From positions 1,550,001-1,614,000 of the forward strand of contig NZ_JBEGIK010000001.1 of assembly GCF_040675855.1 (NCBI RefSeq): a stretch of 64,000 bases of DNA, given 5' to 3'. Both the position numbers and the translations under genes were made by a program. The first letter of the stretch is position 1. Every line of letters begins with the position of its first letter. This document shows, in pieces, positions 55,204 to 64,000 of the stretch. Source of the DNA: Microbacterium sp. LWH3-1.2 (lineage in GTDB: Bacteria; Actinomycetota; Actinomycetes; Actinomycetales; Microbacteriaceae). A model generated the notes under the pieces. That model was given only the letters and a program-made list of their open reading frames with translations. It was not told where the DNA came from and did no database searches.

Positions 55204-55347
55204 GCGCTCACGATAGGACGCGAAGGCACCCGAAGCCGAGACCGTTCCGCTCTGAGCAGAATGCGGTGGGACAACGCTCGCCGGCTGTGCGCGCTGCATC
55301 CACGGATGGGCGTGATGCATGAAACGCCGAATACCAAACCGGCTCGA

Positions 55348-55364
55348 TTGAGCGGTTTGCTCAA
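55348..55364. promoter_or_regulatory. Palindrome TTGAGC-N5-GCTCAA upstream of the subtilase gene
   Basis: Perfect 6-bp arms, about 93 bp before the subtilase start and 145 bp from the XRE start. A candidate XRE operator; the link is inferred. The rest of 55204-55456 shows no gene. Confidence 0.45.
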
Positions 55365-55456
55365 CCTGGGAGGTCTCTGTTGATCTTTTGAGAGTTCGCA
55401 CATAGCGTGCGGCGTATCCCCTCGCGGTTCCGTGCACGAGAAAGCAGGCTCCCCCT

Positions 55457-58400
55457 TTGTTCCGACGTTCCCTAGCCGTCGTCAGCGCGCTCGCGCTCGC
55501 GATCGCCACTCCCACCGCGGCGATGGCCGCCACCCCTGACGATGATCCGTCGTCGCGATTCGAGAAGTCCGAGGTGTCCGGTCCGATCGGGACGGCCTTC
55601 CGCCCCTTGAGCGAGGACCGCGACACCTCGGTCACGGTCATCGTCGAGATGGCCGGTGACCCGGTCGCCGTCGCCGAGGCGAAGACGGGCGGCGAGCTGA
55701 CGAAGGCCGAGCGCAAGGCCATAAGGGACTCGCTCAAGAAGAACCAGGACGCGATCGCCGGCCCGCTGAAGGCCAAGGGCGGGAAGATCCAGGCCGAGAT
55801 GCAGTCGGCGTACAACGGCATCCAGGCGACCATCCCGGCCGACCAGGTCGACGCAGTAGCGGCACTGCCCAACGTCGTGGGCATCCACGCGGTCAGGACG
55901 TACGAACTCGACAACGCGGTGTCGGTTCCGTTCCTCGGTGTGCCGGAGGTGTGGCAGAACACCGGGTTCACCGGCGAGAACGTCAAGGTGGCGATCATCG
56001 ACACCGGCGTCGACTACACGCACGCCAACTTCGGCGGGGTCGGCACGGTCGAGGCGTACGACGCGGCCCACGCCGCCGAGGCGGCTGCGGCGGACCCCGC
56101 CCAGTTCGGTCCTGATGCGCCGCGCGTGAAGGGCGGCTGGGACTTCGTCGGCGACTTGTACAACGCGGATCCCGATTCCCCTGACTACCAGCCCGAGGCG
56201 ATGCCCGACGCCAACCCGCTCGACTGCAACGGGCACGGCAGTCACGTCGCCGGCAGCGCAGCGGGCAGCGGCGTCACGGCCGAGGGCCAGACATACACAG
56301 GACCCTACGACGAGTCGACGGCGTCGGCGGACTGGAAGATCGGCCCCGGTGTCGCACCGCAGGCCGACGTCTACGCCCTGCGGGTGTTCGGCTGCGGCGG
56401 CTCGACCGACATCGTCGTGCCGGCCATCGACTGGGCCGTCGAGCACGACATGGACGTCATCAACATGTCGCTCGGCTCGCCGTACAGCGGCAACGACCCC
56501 GAGGCCGTCGCCGCGTCGAACGCGATCGGCGCGGGCGTGGTGGTCGTGAAGTCCGCCGGCAACGACGGCCCGAGCCCGTACCTCGCCGGCGAAGGGGACG
56601 GTGTGGTCACCGTCGCGGCCGTCGACAGCACGGCCACGTTCCCGGGCGCCACGATCACGGTGAACGGGGTCGCCATCCCGGCGATCAACGCGAACGGCGC
56701 GGTGCTGACCGATCTCGACGAGATGACCGTGGCGGTGCTCACCGATGACCTGAGCACCCCTGGCGAGAACGAGGCGCTCGGCTGTTCGGTCGCGGCCTAC
56801 AACCACGCGGGGGTGACAGCAGGCAGCAACATGCTCGCCGTCTCGACCCGTGGTGTCTGCGCCCGTGTCGCAAAGGCGATCTACGCGCAGCAGGCCGGGG
56901 CCGCAGCATCCGTCATGATCAACACCTCCGACGACTACCCGCCGTTCGAGGGCACGATCACCGAGAACCCCGACACGGGCGACGACTACACCGTCACGAT
57001 CCCGTTCCTCGGCGTTCGCAAGTCGGATGGCCCGAAGCTCGTCGACGATGCGGCCGCGACCCTCGCCCCGGCGGACCTCGAGAACCCGGCGTTCCGCGGC
57101 TACGCGTCGTTCAGCTCGAGCGGTCCGCGCACGGGCGACAGCGCGCTCGCGGTCGATGTCGCGGCGCCGGGCGTCTCGATCGTCTCGACGGGCGTCGGCA
57201 CCGGTGACGGACCCGCCACCATCTCGGGCACCTCGATGGCGGCACCGCACGTCGCCGGCGTCGCGGCGCTCGCCGTGGAGGCCCACCCGACCTGGTCGGC
57301 GGCCGAGGTGTCGTCGGTGCTGGTCTCGTCGGCCGACCCCGACAAGGTCGCCGGGCAGAACCTCGTTCGCGGCGGCGTCGGCCTCGTCGACGCCGCACAG
57401 GCGGTGGCGCAGCAGGCCACGGCCGTGGGCGACTCGTTCAAGACGACGAACGGATGGTTGCGGGAGGCCGGGCTCAGCTTCGGGTTCCAGGAGAGCTCCA
57501 CGACCTTCACGGGCACGAAGAGGGTCAGGCTCACCAACAAGGGCACGAGCCCGGTGACGTACGACGTCAGCGCTGCCGCATCCGCCCAGTCGGCGGAGGC
57601 TTCCGTGACGGTCAGCCCGAGCACGGTGACGGTCGCACCCGGCGGGTCCGCCACGGTCACCGTGACCCTGAGCGCGCCGGCCGCCGAGGCCGGCACCTCC
57701 GAGGGCGGCGGGTTCCAGTTCGCGGAGTTCTCGGGCGACGTCGTCTTCACGTCGGCGGCCGACACCCTGCGGGTTCCGTACCTGCTGGTGCCGCGCGCGA
57801 CGAGCGGCGTGTCGGCACAGGGCGACCTCAAGGTGACGAAGAAGAAGCAGCCCGTCGACGGGACGGTCACCGCGGCGCTGCGCGGCAAGGCGGGCGCGTT
57901 CGACGTCAACGCCGACTTCTACACGTGGGGCCTGGAAGACAAGAGGGATGTCTCGAAGGCCTTCACCGACACCGGATACGACCTGAGGGCCGCGGGCGTG
58001 CAGTCGTTCGACTACGGCACCGACCACCTGTTGGTCTTCGCCGTCAACACCCACCAGCGGTGGTCGAACGCGGCGACCAACGAGTTCGACGTGCTCATCG
58101 ACACGAACCGTGACGGGGAGCCGGACTGGGCGGTCGTCGTGACCGACGGCGGCGTGGTCACCAGCGGCAGCGCCGACGGCGTTCCGACGGCGTTCGCGTT
58201 CAGCCTCACCGGCCCGGACGCGTTCGCGCTCGACCTGGCACCGATGGCGCCGACCGACAGCAGCACCGTCCTGATCCCGGTGTGGGCGGGCGCCGAACTC
58301 GGCATCACCGCCCAGTCGCCGACGTTCGACTACACGGTGCAGTCCTTCACGCTGCTCGACGACGCCAGCTTCGACGGCTTCGACGGGATGGCCACGTACA

Positions 58401-58582
58401 ACCCGTGGGCCCGGGCGCTGGAGAACGGCCAGTATGTGACGGTGCCCGTCGGCGGTGGCGTCGACGTGCCGGTCGGCGTCGACGCTGCGGCGTTCACGGC
58501 GCAGAAGCCGCTCGGCGTCATGGCTGTCGTTCTCGACAACCCCGCCGGTGCGGGCGAGGCGATCCTCGTGAAGGCCAAGTAG
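55457..58582 (+). CDS. Secreted S8 subtilisin-like protease
   Basis: 1041-aa exported serine protease. Signal peptide (LAVVSALALAIATPTAAMA), an inhibitor I9-like propeptide (about 35-150), then the S8 domain: Asp in VAIIDTGVDYTH (about 182), His in NGHGSHVAGS (about 261), Ser in SGTSMAAPHVAG (about 592). A PA-type insert (about 410-540) splits the catalytic domain. The C-terminal 380 residues are beta-sandwich repeats (fibronectin-like) with TVSPSTVTVAPGGSATVTVT. It uses a TTG start with only a weak AGG site; no better start keeps the signal peptide. A strong hairpin follows. Confidence 0.92.
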   Translation: MFRRSLAVVSALALAIATPTAAMAATPDDDPSSRFEKSEVSGPIGTAFRPLSEDRDTSVTVIVEMAGDPVAVAEAKTGGELTKAERKAIRDSLKKNQDAIAGPLKAKGGKIQAEMQSAYNGIQATIPADQVDAVAALPNVVGIHAVRTYELDNAVSVPFLGVPEVWQNTGFTGENVKVAIIDTGVDYTHANFGGVGTVEAYDAAHAAEAAAADPAQFGPDAPRVKGGWDFVGDLYNADPDSPDYQPEAMPDANPLDCNGHGSHVAGSAAGSGVTAEGQTYTGPYDESTASADWKIGPGVAPQADVYALRVFGCGGSTDIVVPAIDWAVEHDMDVINMSLGSPYSGNDPEAVAASNAIGAGVVVVKSAGNDGPSPYLAGEGDGVVTVAAVDSTATFPGATITVNGVAIPAINANGAVLTDLDEMTVAVLTDDLSTPGENEALGCSVAAYNHAGVTAGSNMLAVSTRGVCARVAKAIYAQQAGAAASVMINTSDDYPPFEGTITENPDTGDDYTVTIPFLGVRKSDGPKLVDDAAATLAPADLENPAFRGYASFSSSGPRTGDSALAVDVAAPGVSIVSTGVGTGDGPATISGTSMAAPHVAGVAALAVEAHPTWSAAEVSSVLVSSADPDKVAGQNLVRGGVGLVDAAQAVAQQATAVGDSFKTTNGWLREAGLSFGFQESSTTFTGTKRVRLTNKGTSPVTYDVSAAASAQSAEASVTVSPSTVTVAPGGSATVTVTLSAPAAEAGTSEGGGFQFAEFSGDVVFTSAADTLRVPYLLVPRATSGVSAQGDLKVTKKKQPVDGTVTAALRGKAGAFDVNADFYTWGLEDKRDVSKAFTDTGYDLRAAGVQSFDYGTDHLLVFAVNTHQRWSNAATNEFDVLIDTNRDGEPDWAVVVTDGGVVTSGSADGVPTAFAFSLTGPDAFALDLAPMAPTDSSTVLIPVWAGAELGITAQSPTFDYTVQSFTLLDDASFDGFDGMATYNPWARALENGQYVTVPVGGGVDVPVGVDAAAFTAQKPLGVMAVVLDNPAGAGEAILVKAK

Positions 58583-58593
58583 TCGCACGACTC

Positions 58594-58635
58594 GAAGGAG
58601 GACGGATGCTGCAGCCGCAGCATCCGTCCTCCTTC
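58594..58635. terminator. Bidirectional terminator, 19-bp perfect stem
   Basis: GAAGGAGGACGGATGCTGC (58594-58612) pairs perfectly with 58617-58635 around loop AGCC. It lies between the subtilase and the convergent lipoprotein gene, whose TGA stop is inside the right arm. Confidence 0.93.
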
Positions 58636-59068
58636 AGCGTGTGCAGAGCTTCGGGGAGTCGGTCGTGCCGAAGCGGTAGTCGTAGGTCGTGCCGTCGACC
58701 GTGACGACGACGCGCATGCCGTCGACGAGCGCCTGCGTGTAGGAGACCCCCGGCGACGGGCAGCCCAGTGCCCCGTTGTTCCACGTGACGGCCTCGGCCG
58801 AGACGAGCTCGGGCGTGCCGGTGACGCCGCGGGTGGCGAGATCGACGACGATCGCGTCCCAGCGGGCCGGAGGCACCGCGACCGGGCTGCCGGTGGGTTC
58901 GAGCGGCCCCGGTGAGGCGGTCCGAAACGGCGGCCGGGTGGGCGAGGCGGCGCTCGTCGGCTGGCTGGGCTGGGCGGGCTGCGGCTCGGTCACGGGGCCT
59001 CCTGAGCAGGCGGTGAGGGCGGCGAGCAGCACCGCGACCGCGCCGAAGGCTGTACGACGTCGAGCCAT
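58634..59068 (-). CDS. Putative secreted lipoprotein, function unknown
   Basis: 144-aa protein with lipobox LTAC near residue 21, a 45-residue Pro/Ser/Thr linker, then a small domain with VTWNNGALGCPSPG and DGMRVVVTVDGTTYDYR. I do not recognise a named family with certainty. TAGGCT near 59089 and GAGGAG before the ATG give a normal leadered start. Confidence 0.78.
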   Translation of the reverse strand: MARRRTAFGAVAVLLAALTACSGGPVTEPQPAQPSQPTSAASPTRPPFRTASPGPLEPTGSPVAVPPARWDAIVVDLATRGVTGTPELVSAEAVTWNNGALGCPSPGVSYTQALVDGMRVVVTVDGTTYDYRFGTTDSPKLCTR

Positions 59069-59115
59069 GACACTCCTCGGATCGGCTTCAGCCTAAGCGT
59101 GGAGTGCACGGAACA

Positions 59116-59147
59116 GAACGGCCGCCCGGAGAACCGGGCGGCCGTTC
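59116..59147 (-). terminator. Terminator of the Bax-inhibitor-1 gene
   Basis: Perfect 14-bp stem GAACGGCCGCCCGG / CCGGGCGGCCGTTC with loop AGAA, 18 nt after the stop on the minus strand. Confidence 0.9.
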
Positions 59148-59165
59148 GAAGCGGAGCGCGAGGCG

Positions 59166-60089
59166 TCAGCTGTTACCGCGCGCGATCGCGAGGATGCGCA
59201 GGATCTCGAGGTACAGCCACACGACCGTCACCATGATGCCGAATGCGCCCAGCCAGCCGAACTGACGTGGAGCGCCGTTGCGCACGCCCTGCTGGATGCT
59301 GTCGAAGTCGAGCACCAGCGAGTACGCCGCCATGATCACGACGAAGACGCCGATGAGCACGCCCCACGGGATGCCGAGGATGGGGCTCTGCTCGCTCAGC
59401 AGACCGAACGCGCCACCAGCGATCGGGACGTTGAAGAGCATCAGGAAGATGTTCACCAGCGAGAACACCAGGTAGCCGACCATCGCGATCATGAAGACCT
59501 TGGTCGCGCGCTTCGACGCCCGGATCTTGCCGCTCGCGAACAGGGCGAGGGTCACACCGACGACGGCGAAGGTCGCGAGCGTCGCCTGCACGACGATCCC
59601 CGCCCAGAGGAACTCGAAGAACGCCGAGATCGCACCCACGAAGAGGCCCTCGAAGGCGGCGTAGCCGAAGATGAGCGCCGGGCGGATCTTCTTGCGCGAG
59701 GTGAAGATCACGACGAGCGAGAGCACGAAGCCACCGAGCGCGCCGATCATCCAGGGGAGGATCGAGGGCTGGGGGTTCGTCGGCGTGACGCCCGCCATCG
59801 TCCACACCCAGCCGACGGCCGCGGTGACGAGGAGGACGGCGAAGAGGCCGACGGTCTTCCAGATGGTGTCCTCGTACGACATGCGGCCGGTCTCGGCGGC
59901 ACCCGCGGACGGTGCCGCGTACATGCCTTCGAGATGCGCCTGGGCCGCGGCATCCGTTCCGGCGCGCTGCGTCGTCGCGAACTGCGTCTGCCCGCCCAGG
60001 TTCGCCGCCTGCGAACCGCCGGGGTAGGTCTGAACGGCCTTCGGGTCCTGGAAGGCCGGGTTGTTGAACGCGGGGTTGTTGAGGGCCAC
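59166..60089 (-). CDS. Bax inhibitor-1/YccA family membrane protein
   Basis: 307-aa protein: a Gln/Ala/Gly-rich N-terminal tail of 75 residues with NNPAFNNPAF, then seven helices (for example LFAVLLVTAAVGWVWTMAGV; ALGGFVLSLVVIF; VLIGVFVVIMAAYSLVLDFD). The conserved C-terminal DFDSI of the family is present. GTG 60089 has GGAG 10 nt upstream; GTG 60098 would have it too close. Physiological role in bacteria is unclear (calcium leak or stress). Confidence 0.87.
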   Translation of the reverse strand: MALNNPAFNNPAFQDPKAVQTYPGGSQAANLGGQTQFATTQRAGTDAAAQAHLEGMYAAPSAGAAETGRMSYEDTIWKTVGLFAVLLVTAAVGWVWTMAGVTPTNPQPSILPWMIGALGGFVLSLVVIFTSRKKIRPALIFGYAAFEGLFVGAISAFFEFLWAGIVVQATLATFAVVGVTLALFASGKIRASKRATKVFMIAMVGYLVFSLVNIFLMLFNVPIAGGAFGLLSEQSPILGIPWGVLIGVFVVIMAAYSLVLDFDSIQQGVRNGAPRQFGWLGAFGIMVTVVWLYLEILRILAIARGNS

Positions 60090-60245
60090 TGCTCTCACAC
60101 TCCAATGTCAAGGGAATCCCAGCACGATGCTGTTGATCAACACTATCCGACGGGTGCCCGGGTGGCACGGGTGCGTGCTGTGAGTGGACTATGAACGGAT
60201 GCCGCGGCCCCCGGTCCCCGAGGCGCTCGTGGCTACCCTTAAGCG

Positions 60246-61256
60246 GTGCCTCGTCGACATCCCCTCGTGATCGGACACCGCGGTGCCCCCGGGTACCGGC
60301 CAGAGCACTCGCGCTCCTCGTACGCCCTGGCCTTCGAGATGGGCGTCGATGCCGTCGAACCCGATGTCGTGGTGTCGAAGGACGGCGTGCTCGTGGTGCG
60401 GCACGAGAACGAGATCTCGGGCACCACCGATGTCGCAGACCGCCCGGAGTTCGCCGACCGGCACGCGACGAAGTACGTGGACGGGGCTGAGCTGACCGGC
60501 TGGTTCACCGAGGACTTCACGTGGGACGAGCTGTCGACGCTGCGCTGCCGCGAGCGGATCGCCGACGTCCGTCCGACGAGCGCGAGCTTCGACGATGAAC
60601 AGCGCGTGCTGCGGCTGCGCGACGTTCTCGACGCGACGCGGGAGGCCTCGCTCGAGTTCGGGCGCGAGATCGGCGTCGTGCTCGAGATCAAGCACGCGAC
60701 GTACTTCGCGTCGATCGGATGGGATATCGCTGAGCTCGTCGACGCCGAGCTGCGGGAGGCGGGCTGGGCGTCGGGGGAGCTGCCGCTCACGATCGAGTCG
60801 TTCGAGTCGACGGTGCTGTACGCGCTTCAGGAACGCGGCATCCGTGGGGCGTACGTGTACCTGCTGGAGGACGCGGGACGCCCCTTCGACCTGTTCAGCG
60901 CACACGGCAAGGCCTCGCTGACGTACCGGCAGACGGCGGCGCCCGCGGGGCTCGACGCACTTGTCGGGCGGGTGGACGGGATCAGCGTCGACAAGCGCAC
61001 CATCCTCCGCCCCGACCGGCTCGGTCGCACCGCCGGGCCCTCGCCCGTCGTCGCCGACGCGCACGAGCGCGGCCTGCGTGTCTTCACCTGGACCTGCCGC
61101 CCCGAGAATAGATTCCTGATCGGCCAGTTCCGCACCCGCGGCGGTCCCGGGTCGTTCGGCGACTGGGAGTCCGAGTGGGCGGTGATCAGAGACGCGGGCG
61201 TCGACGGCGTCTTCGTCGATCACCCCGACCTCGGGGTCGCGTTCTTCCGTTCCTGA
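60246..61256 (+). CDS. Glycerophosphodiester phosphodiesterase family protein
   Basis: 336-aa TIM-barrel phosphodiesterase, cytoplasmic since no signal peptide is seen. IGHRGAPGYRPEHS (catalytic His, Arg), AVEPDVVVSKDGVLVVRHE (Glu-x-Asp metal site and second His) and VLEIK are intact. It releases glycerol 3-phosphate from deacylated phospholipids, by family. GTG 60246 has TACCCT 6 nt upstream (60234-60239), the leaderless pattern. Confidence 0.92.
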   Translation: MPRRHPLVIGHRGAPGYRPEHSRSSYALAFEMGVDAVEPDVVVSKDGVLVVRHENEISGTTDVADRPEFADRHATKYVDGAELTGWFTEDFTWDELSTLRCRERIADVRPTSASFDDEQRVLRLRDVLDATREASLEFGREIGVVLEIKHATYFASIGWDIAELVDAELREAGWASGELPLTIESFESTVLYALQERGIRGAYVYLLEDAGRPFDLFSAHGKASLTYRQTAAPAGLDALVGRVDGISVDKRTILRPDRLGRTAGPSPVVADAHERGLRVFTWTCRPENRFLIGQFRTRGGPGSFGDWESEWAVIRDAGVDGVFVDHPDLGVAFFRS

Positions 61257-61341
61257 CCTGGCGCCGGCCGGGGGGGCTCGGGGTGTCTTGACGCTCCTTC
61301 TCCACGCGGTCTGCCGACCCGGTGTCGCTAGGGTGGGGCGG

Positions 61342-62376
61342 GTGAGCACGCCGAGCCTGGCCCCTCGGGCCCCCGGAATCCCCGCCGAGCCCGGCATCGT
61401 CGTCCAGGGCGTGCGGCGCTCGTTCGGCGAGGTGCAGGCCGTCCGCAACGTGACGCTGCGGGCGCACGCCGGCCGGGTCACCGGCCTGGTCGGTCCGAAC
61501 GGCTCGGGCAAGACGACGCTGCTCCTCATGCTCGCGTCGCTCCTGGCGCCCGACGCGGGCTCGATCCGCATCGACGGCGTCGACCCGGTGTCCGACCCGC
61601 AGGCGGCCAGGGCGCTCCTCGGCTGGATGCCCGACGCGCTCGGCGCCTGGAACTCGCTCAGCTCGCGCGAGACGCTGGCGGTGACGGCGCGGCTGTACGG
61701 GATGCCGCGGGCCGAGGCATCCGTCCGCGCCGACGCCCTCCTCGCCGAAGTGGGGCTGGTCGACCTCGCCGACGCGCCCGCCCGCGTGCTGTCGCGGGGG
61801 CAGAAGCAGCGCCTCGGCCTCGCGCGCGCCCTCGTGCACGACCCGCGGGTGCTGCTGCTCGACGAACCGGCGTCGGGTCTCGACCCGCAGGCGCGCATCG
61901 ACCTGCGCCTGCTGCTGCGGCGGTTCGCCGCCGAGGGACGCACCGTGCTCGTGTCGAGTCACATCCTGTCCGAGCTCGAGGAGGTCGTCGACGACGCCGT
62001 CTTCCTGATGGCGGGCGCCACCGTCGACCCGGCCCGCGTCGAGGCCGCTGCGCGCCGCGCCCGCCCGTGGCGGGTCCGGATCGCCGGGGCCGAGGCATCC
62101 GTCGCCGTCCAGGCCGTTGCTGGCGCACTGGGGATCCCGGTGGAGGGCCTGGGCGTCGACCGCCGCGACGTCGTGGTGTCGTTCGACTCGGAGGATGCCG
62201 CGGCCGCCGCGCTGCGCGATCTCGTCGGCGCGGGGCTCGACGTGGTGGAGTTCGCCGCGGCGCAGGGCGCGCTCGAGCGCACGTTCCTCGATCTCGGCGA
62301 CGGGCGTCCACCACTGGCGCCACCGCCATCCGAACCACCGCTGCCGGGTGCGGACGAGAGCGAGGCGACGTCGTGA
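61342..62376 (+). CDS. ABC transporter ATP-binding protein (ABC-2 type exporter)
   Basis: 344-aa ATPase: LVGPNGSGKTTLLLMLASLL, VLSRGQKQRLGLARALVHDP (signature SRGQK) and VLLLDEPASGLDPQ. GTG 61342 has TAGGGT 7 nt upstream (61329-61334), the leaderless pattern. Its stop overlaps the permease gene by GTGA. Substrate unknown. Confidence 0.92.
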   Translation: MSTPSLAPRAPGIPAEPGIVVQGVRRSFGEVQAVRNVTLRAHAGRVTGLVGPNGSGKTTLLLMLASLLAPDAGSIRIDGVDPVSDPQAARALLGWMPDALGAWNSLSSRETLAVTARLYGMPRAEASVRADALLAEVGLVDLADAPARVLSRGQKQRLGLARALVHDPRVLLLDEPASGLDPQARIDLRLLLRRFAAEGRTVLVSSHILSELEEVVDDAVFLMAGATVDPARVEAAARRARPWRVRIAGAEASVAVQAVAGALGIPVEGLGVDRRDVVVSFDSEDAAAAALRDLVGAGLDVVEFAAAQGALERTFLDLGDGRPPLAPPPSEPPLPGADESEATS

Positions 62377-63470
62377 ACGGTCAGCGACTCAGCACCATCG
62401 TCGGCCTCGAGCTGACCCAGCGCACCCGCAGCATCGCCTGGTACGTGCTGCTCGGCGTCTTCGCGCTGCTGCTCGCGATCGTGACCGGCCTGTCATTCCT
62501 GGCTTGGGGCTCGACGCTCCAGCCGGGCGGCGCGATCTACTCCACGATCGTGTACATCACGCTCCTGCTGGTGGTGCTGGTGTCGCCCACGCTGAGCGGC
62601 AACGCGATCAACGGCGACCGGGATGCTGCGACCCTCGCGCCCGTGCAGGTGACGCTGGCGACGACCCTCGAGATCCTGATCGGGAAGTTCCTCGCCGCAT
62701 GGGTCACGGGCCTGGCGTTCGTGGCGGTGGCCGTCCCGTTCCTCGTGCTCGCGACGCTCGGCGGCGGGGGAGCGCCGGCGACGATCACGGTGTCGCTGCT
62801 CGTGCTGGTGTTCGAGGTCGGCATCATCTCGGCGATCGGCGTCGCGCTGAGCGGCATCCTGTCGCGACCGCTGTTCTCGGTCGCGACCACGTATCTGGTG
62901 GTCGCGGCGCTCGTCGTCGGCACGCTCATCGCGTTCGCGCTCGTCGGCATGACGATGCGGTCCGAGGTGACGAACCACTACCGCTCGATCGAGTACGACC
63001 AGTACTCCGGCGACAGCTTCCCGTGCATGCCCGGCGAGACGCCGCGCGACGACTATCCGTGCGATGACGACGTCGAGATGCGCTGCGGCGAGTGGCAGAC
63101 GTCGACCTACGAGATGCCGCGGTTCGACCATGTGTGGTGGCTGCTCGCGGCGAATCCGTTCGTGATCCTCGCGGACGCGACGCCGACGCAGTACGACGCA
63201 TACGGCAACCCGAACGACCTCTTCGGCCAGATCAAGTTCGGTGTGCGGGCGGCTCAGCAGCCGCCCGAGCTCGAGCAGCGCTGGGACGACTGCGCGCCAC
63301 CGCTCGAGGACGAACGGCCCACGCCCGCGGAGGTCATCGACCACTCCACGCCGAGCTGGTTCGTCGGCATGGCACTGCAGCTGCTGCTCGCGGTAGGCCT
63401 GATGTGGTGGGCATGGGCGCGCACGCGCACCCCCGCCGGGCGCCTGCCGACGGGGACGCGCATCGCCTAG
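62373..63470 (+). CDS. ABC-2 type transporter permease
   Basis: 365-aa membrane partner of the preceding ATPase. Six helices, with a large extracytoplasmic loop (about residues 200-310) between the fifth and sixth holding four Cys (PCMPG, YPCDDD, MRCGEW, DDCAPP) that could form two disulfides. GTGA overlap shows coupling. Substrate unknown. Confidence 0.88.
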   Translation: MNGQRLSTIVGLELTQRTRSIAWYVLLGVFALLLAIVTGLSFLAWGSTLQPGGAIYSTIVYITLLLVVLVSPTLSGNAINGDRDAATLAPVQVTLATTLEILIGKFLAAWVTGLAFVAVAVPFLVLATLGGGGAPATITVSLLVLVFEVGIISAIGVALSGILSRPLFSVATTYLVVAALVVGTLIAFALVGMTMRSEVTNHYRSIEYDQYSGDSFPCMPGETPRDDYPCDDDVEMRCGEWQTSTYEMPRFDHVWWLLAANPFVILADATPTQYDAYGNPNDLFGQIKFGVRAAQQPPELEQRWDDCAPPLEDERPTPAEVIDHSTPSWFVGMALQLLLAVGLMWWAWARTRTPAGRLPTGTRIA

Positions 63471-63480
63471 CGGTCGAGCC

Positions 63481-64000
63481 TCAGCGCACGAGCGCGAGGC
63501 CGCCGGCCCAGCCGATCTGCTCGCCGACCGCGAGGGTCAGCTGGAGGAATCCGATCGACTCGAGCTCGTGGGCACGCGCGAGGGAGCCTGCGTCGACGGC
63601 GTCGAGTCCTCCGGCGGTGATCGCCGCGATGAGGCCCGCCTTGGCGTCGGTGTCGTCGCCCGCGACGAGCACGGTGGTCGGGACGTCGCCCTCGCGACCG
63701 CTCACCAGGGTGGCGGCGAAGTTCGTGTTGAACGCCTTCAGCACCTTCGACGCGGGCAGCTCAGCCTGCAGCTCCGCCGCCGCCGAGGTGCCGGCGGGCA
63801 CGACGAGCGCGTCGAACGTCGAGAAGTCCAGGGGGTTGGTGATGTCGACGACCGTCTTGCCGGCGAGCTGCGCGCCGTAGGCGGCGGTGATCTGCGCGAG
63901 CGCCGGGTACGGGACGGCGAGCACGACGATGTCGCCGTTCACGGTGGCGCCCGTGTCGGCGCCGCCGATGTGCTGGACGTCGGCACCGCCGCGGGCGAGC
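63481..64000 (-). CDS. NADPH-dependent F420 reductase-like oxidoreductase (N-terminus beyond window)
   Basis: The C-terminal 173 residues of a small Rossmann-fold protein related to F420-dependent NADP oxidoreductases. GDIVVLAVPYPALAQI, VVDITNPLDF, KAFNTNFAATL and LVAGDDTDAKAGL are family blocks. The frame is open to the window end, so the GxGxxG nucleotide motif must be beyond it. Confidence 0.85.
   Translation of the reverse strand, partial: LARGGADVQHIGGADTGATVNGDIVVLAVPYPALAQITAAYGAQLAGKTVVDITNPLDFSTFDALVVPAGTSAAAELQAELPASKVLKAFNTNFAATLVSGREGDVPTTVLVAGDDTDAKAGLIAAITAGGLDAVDAGSLARAHELESIGFLQLTLAVGEQIGWAGGLALVR

Noticed and set aside
55472..58588. Long open frame opposite the subtilase (1038 codons) and similar frames opposite levanase, glmS and coaA
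   Set aside because: Arg/Asp/His-rich translations with no domain, fully opposite strong genes; a known artefact of high-GC codon bias.

Overview
The window is 64 kb of high-GC DNA from an actinobacterium. Gene content and style point to the Microbacteriaceae, most likely Microbacterium or a close relative. The signs are GTG/TTG starts, dense ATGA/GTGA gene overlaps, many apparently leaderless promoters, GuaB3, an iniBAC-like locus with an IniR-type regulator, and no plasmid, phage or IS genes. The genus is inferred from style and was not measured. I found no rRNA, tRNA, CRISPR array, integrase or transposase, so the window reads as chromosome.

Layout. 1-6.0 kb is a fructan/levan module: a sugar ABC permease cut by the window edge, a PfkB kinase, a cytoplasmic GH32-like hydrolase, a secreted levanase and a TetR-like regulator. 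6.0-16.7 kb is housekeeping: Ppx/GppA, CoaA, GlmS, AcpS, Alr, TsaE-TsaB-RimI-TsaD, a small membrane protein and a THUMP-like methyltransferase. 16.8-27.7 kb is the most unusual part, an iniBAC-like stress module. It holds an extremely acidic Asp/Asn/Ser-rich protein, two dynamin-like GTPases (IniA-like and IniC-like), a membrane protein, an IniB-like protein, a large ATPase/LuxR regulator resembling IniR, and an Hsp70-like ATPase with no substrate-binding domain but a transmembrane helix and a (GTDP)24 tail. 27.8-29.5 kb has groES behind two CIRCE operators, then RarD.

29.5-32.5 kb is a CsoR-controlled copper export operon (copZ-copA-csoR). 32.7-38.5 kb is a branched-chain amino acid ABC transporter, with livK on one strand facing livHMGF on the other; LivH carries a signal peptide and an extracytoplasmic beta-domain. 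38.7-50.1 kb has guaB, a TMEM175-like channel, an MFS exporter with a TetR repressor, DUF2277, an ABC-F ATPase, guaB3, SURF1, DUF3817 and guaA. 50.2-54.8 kb has a GT4 glycosyltransferase, a dense array of a short palindromic repeat, two adjacent clpP genes (one lacking the catalytic serine) and a LigD-type polymerase. 54.9-64 kb has an XRE regulator, a large secreted subtilase, a lipoprotein, a Bax-inhibitor-1 protein, a GDPD phosphodiesterase, an ABC-2-type exporter pair and the C-terminal part of an F420-type NADP oxidoreductase.

Recurrent non-coding structure stands out. Fifteen genes have a TANNNT box 6-7 nt before the start codon, which suggests leaderless mRNAs. Terminator hairpins are often built from CGGATGC/GCATCCG. 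There is a perfect 60-bp palindrome, several long inverted repeats between convergent genes, and several arrays of tandem or dispersed repeats. How the ini-like genes work together is inferred: IniR-like and Hsp70-like sensing or regulation at the cell envelope, IniB-like and acidic structural partners, and dynamin-like GTPases remodelling membrane under envelope stress.
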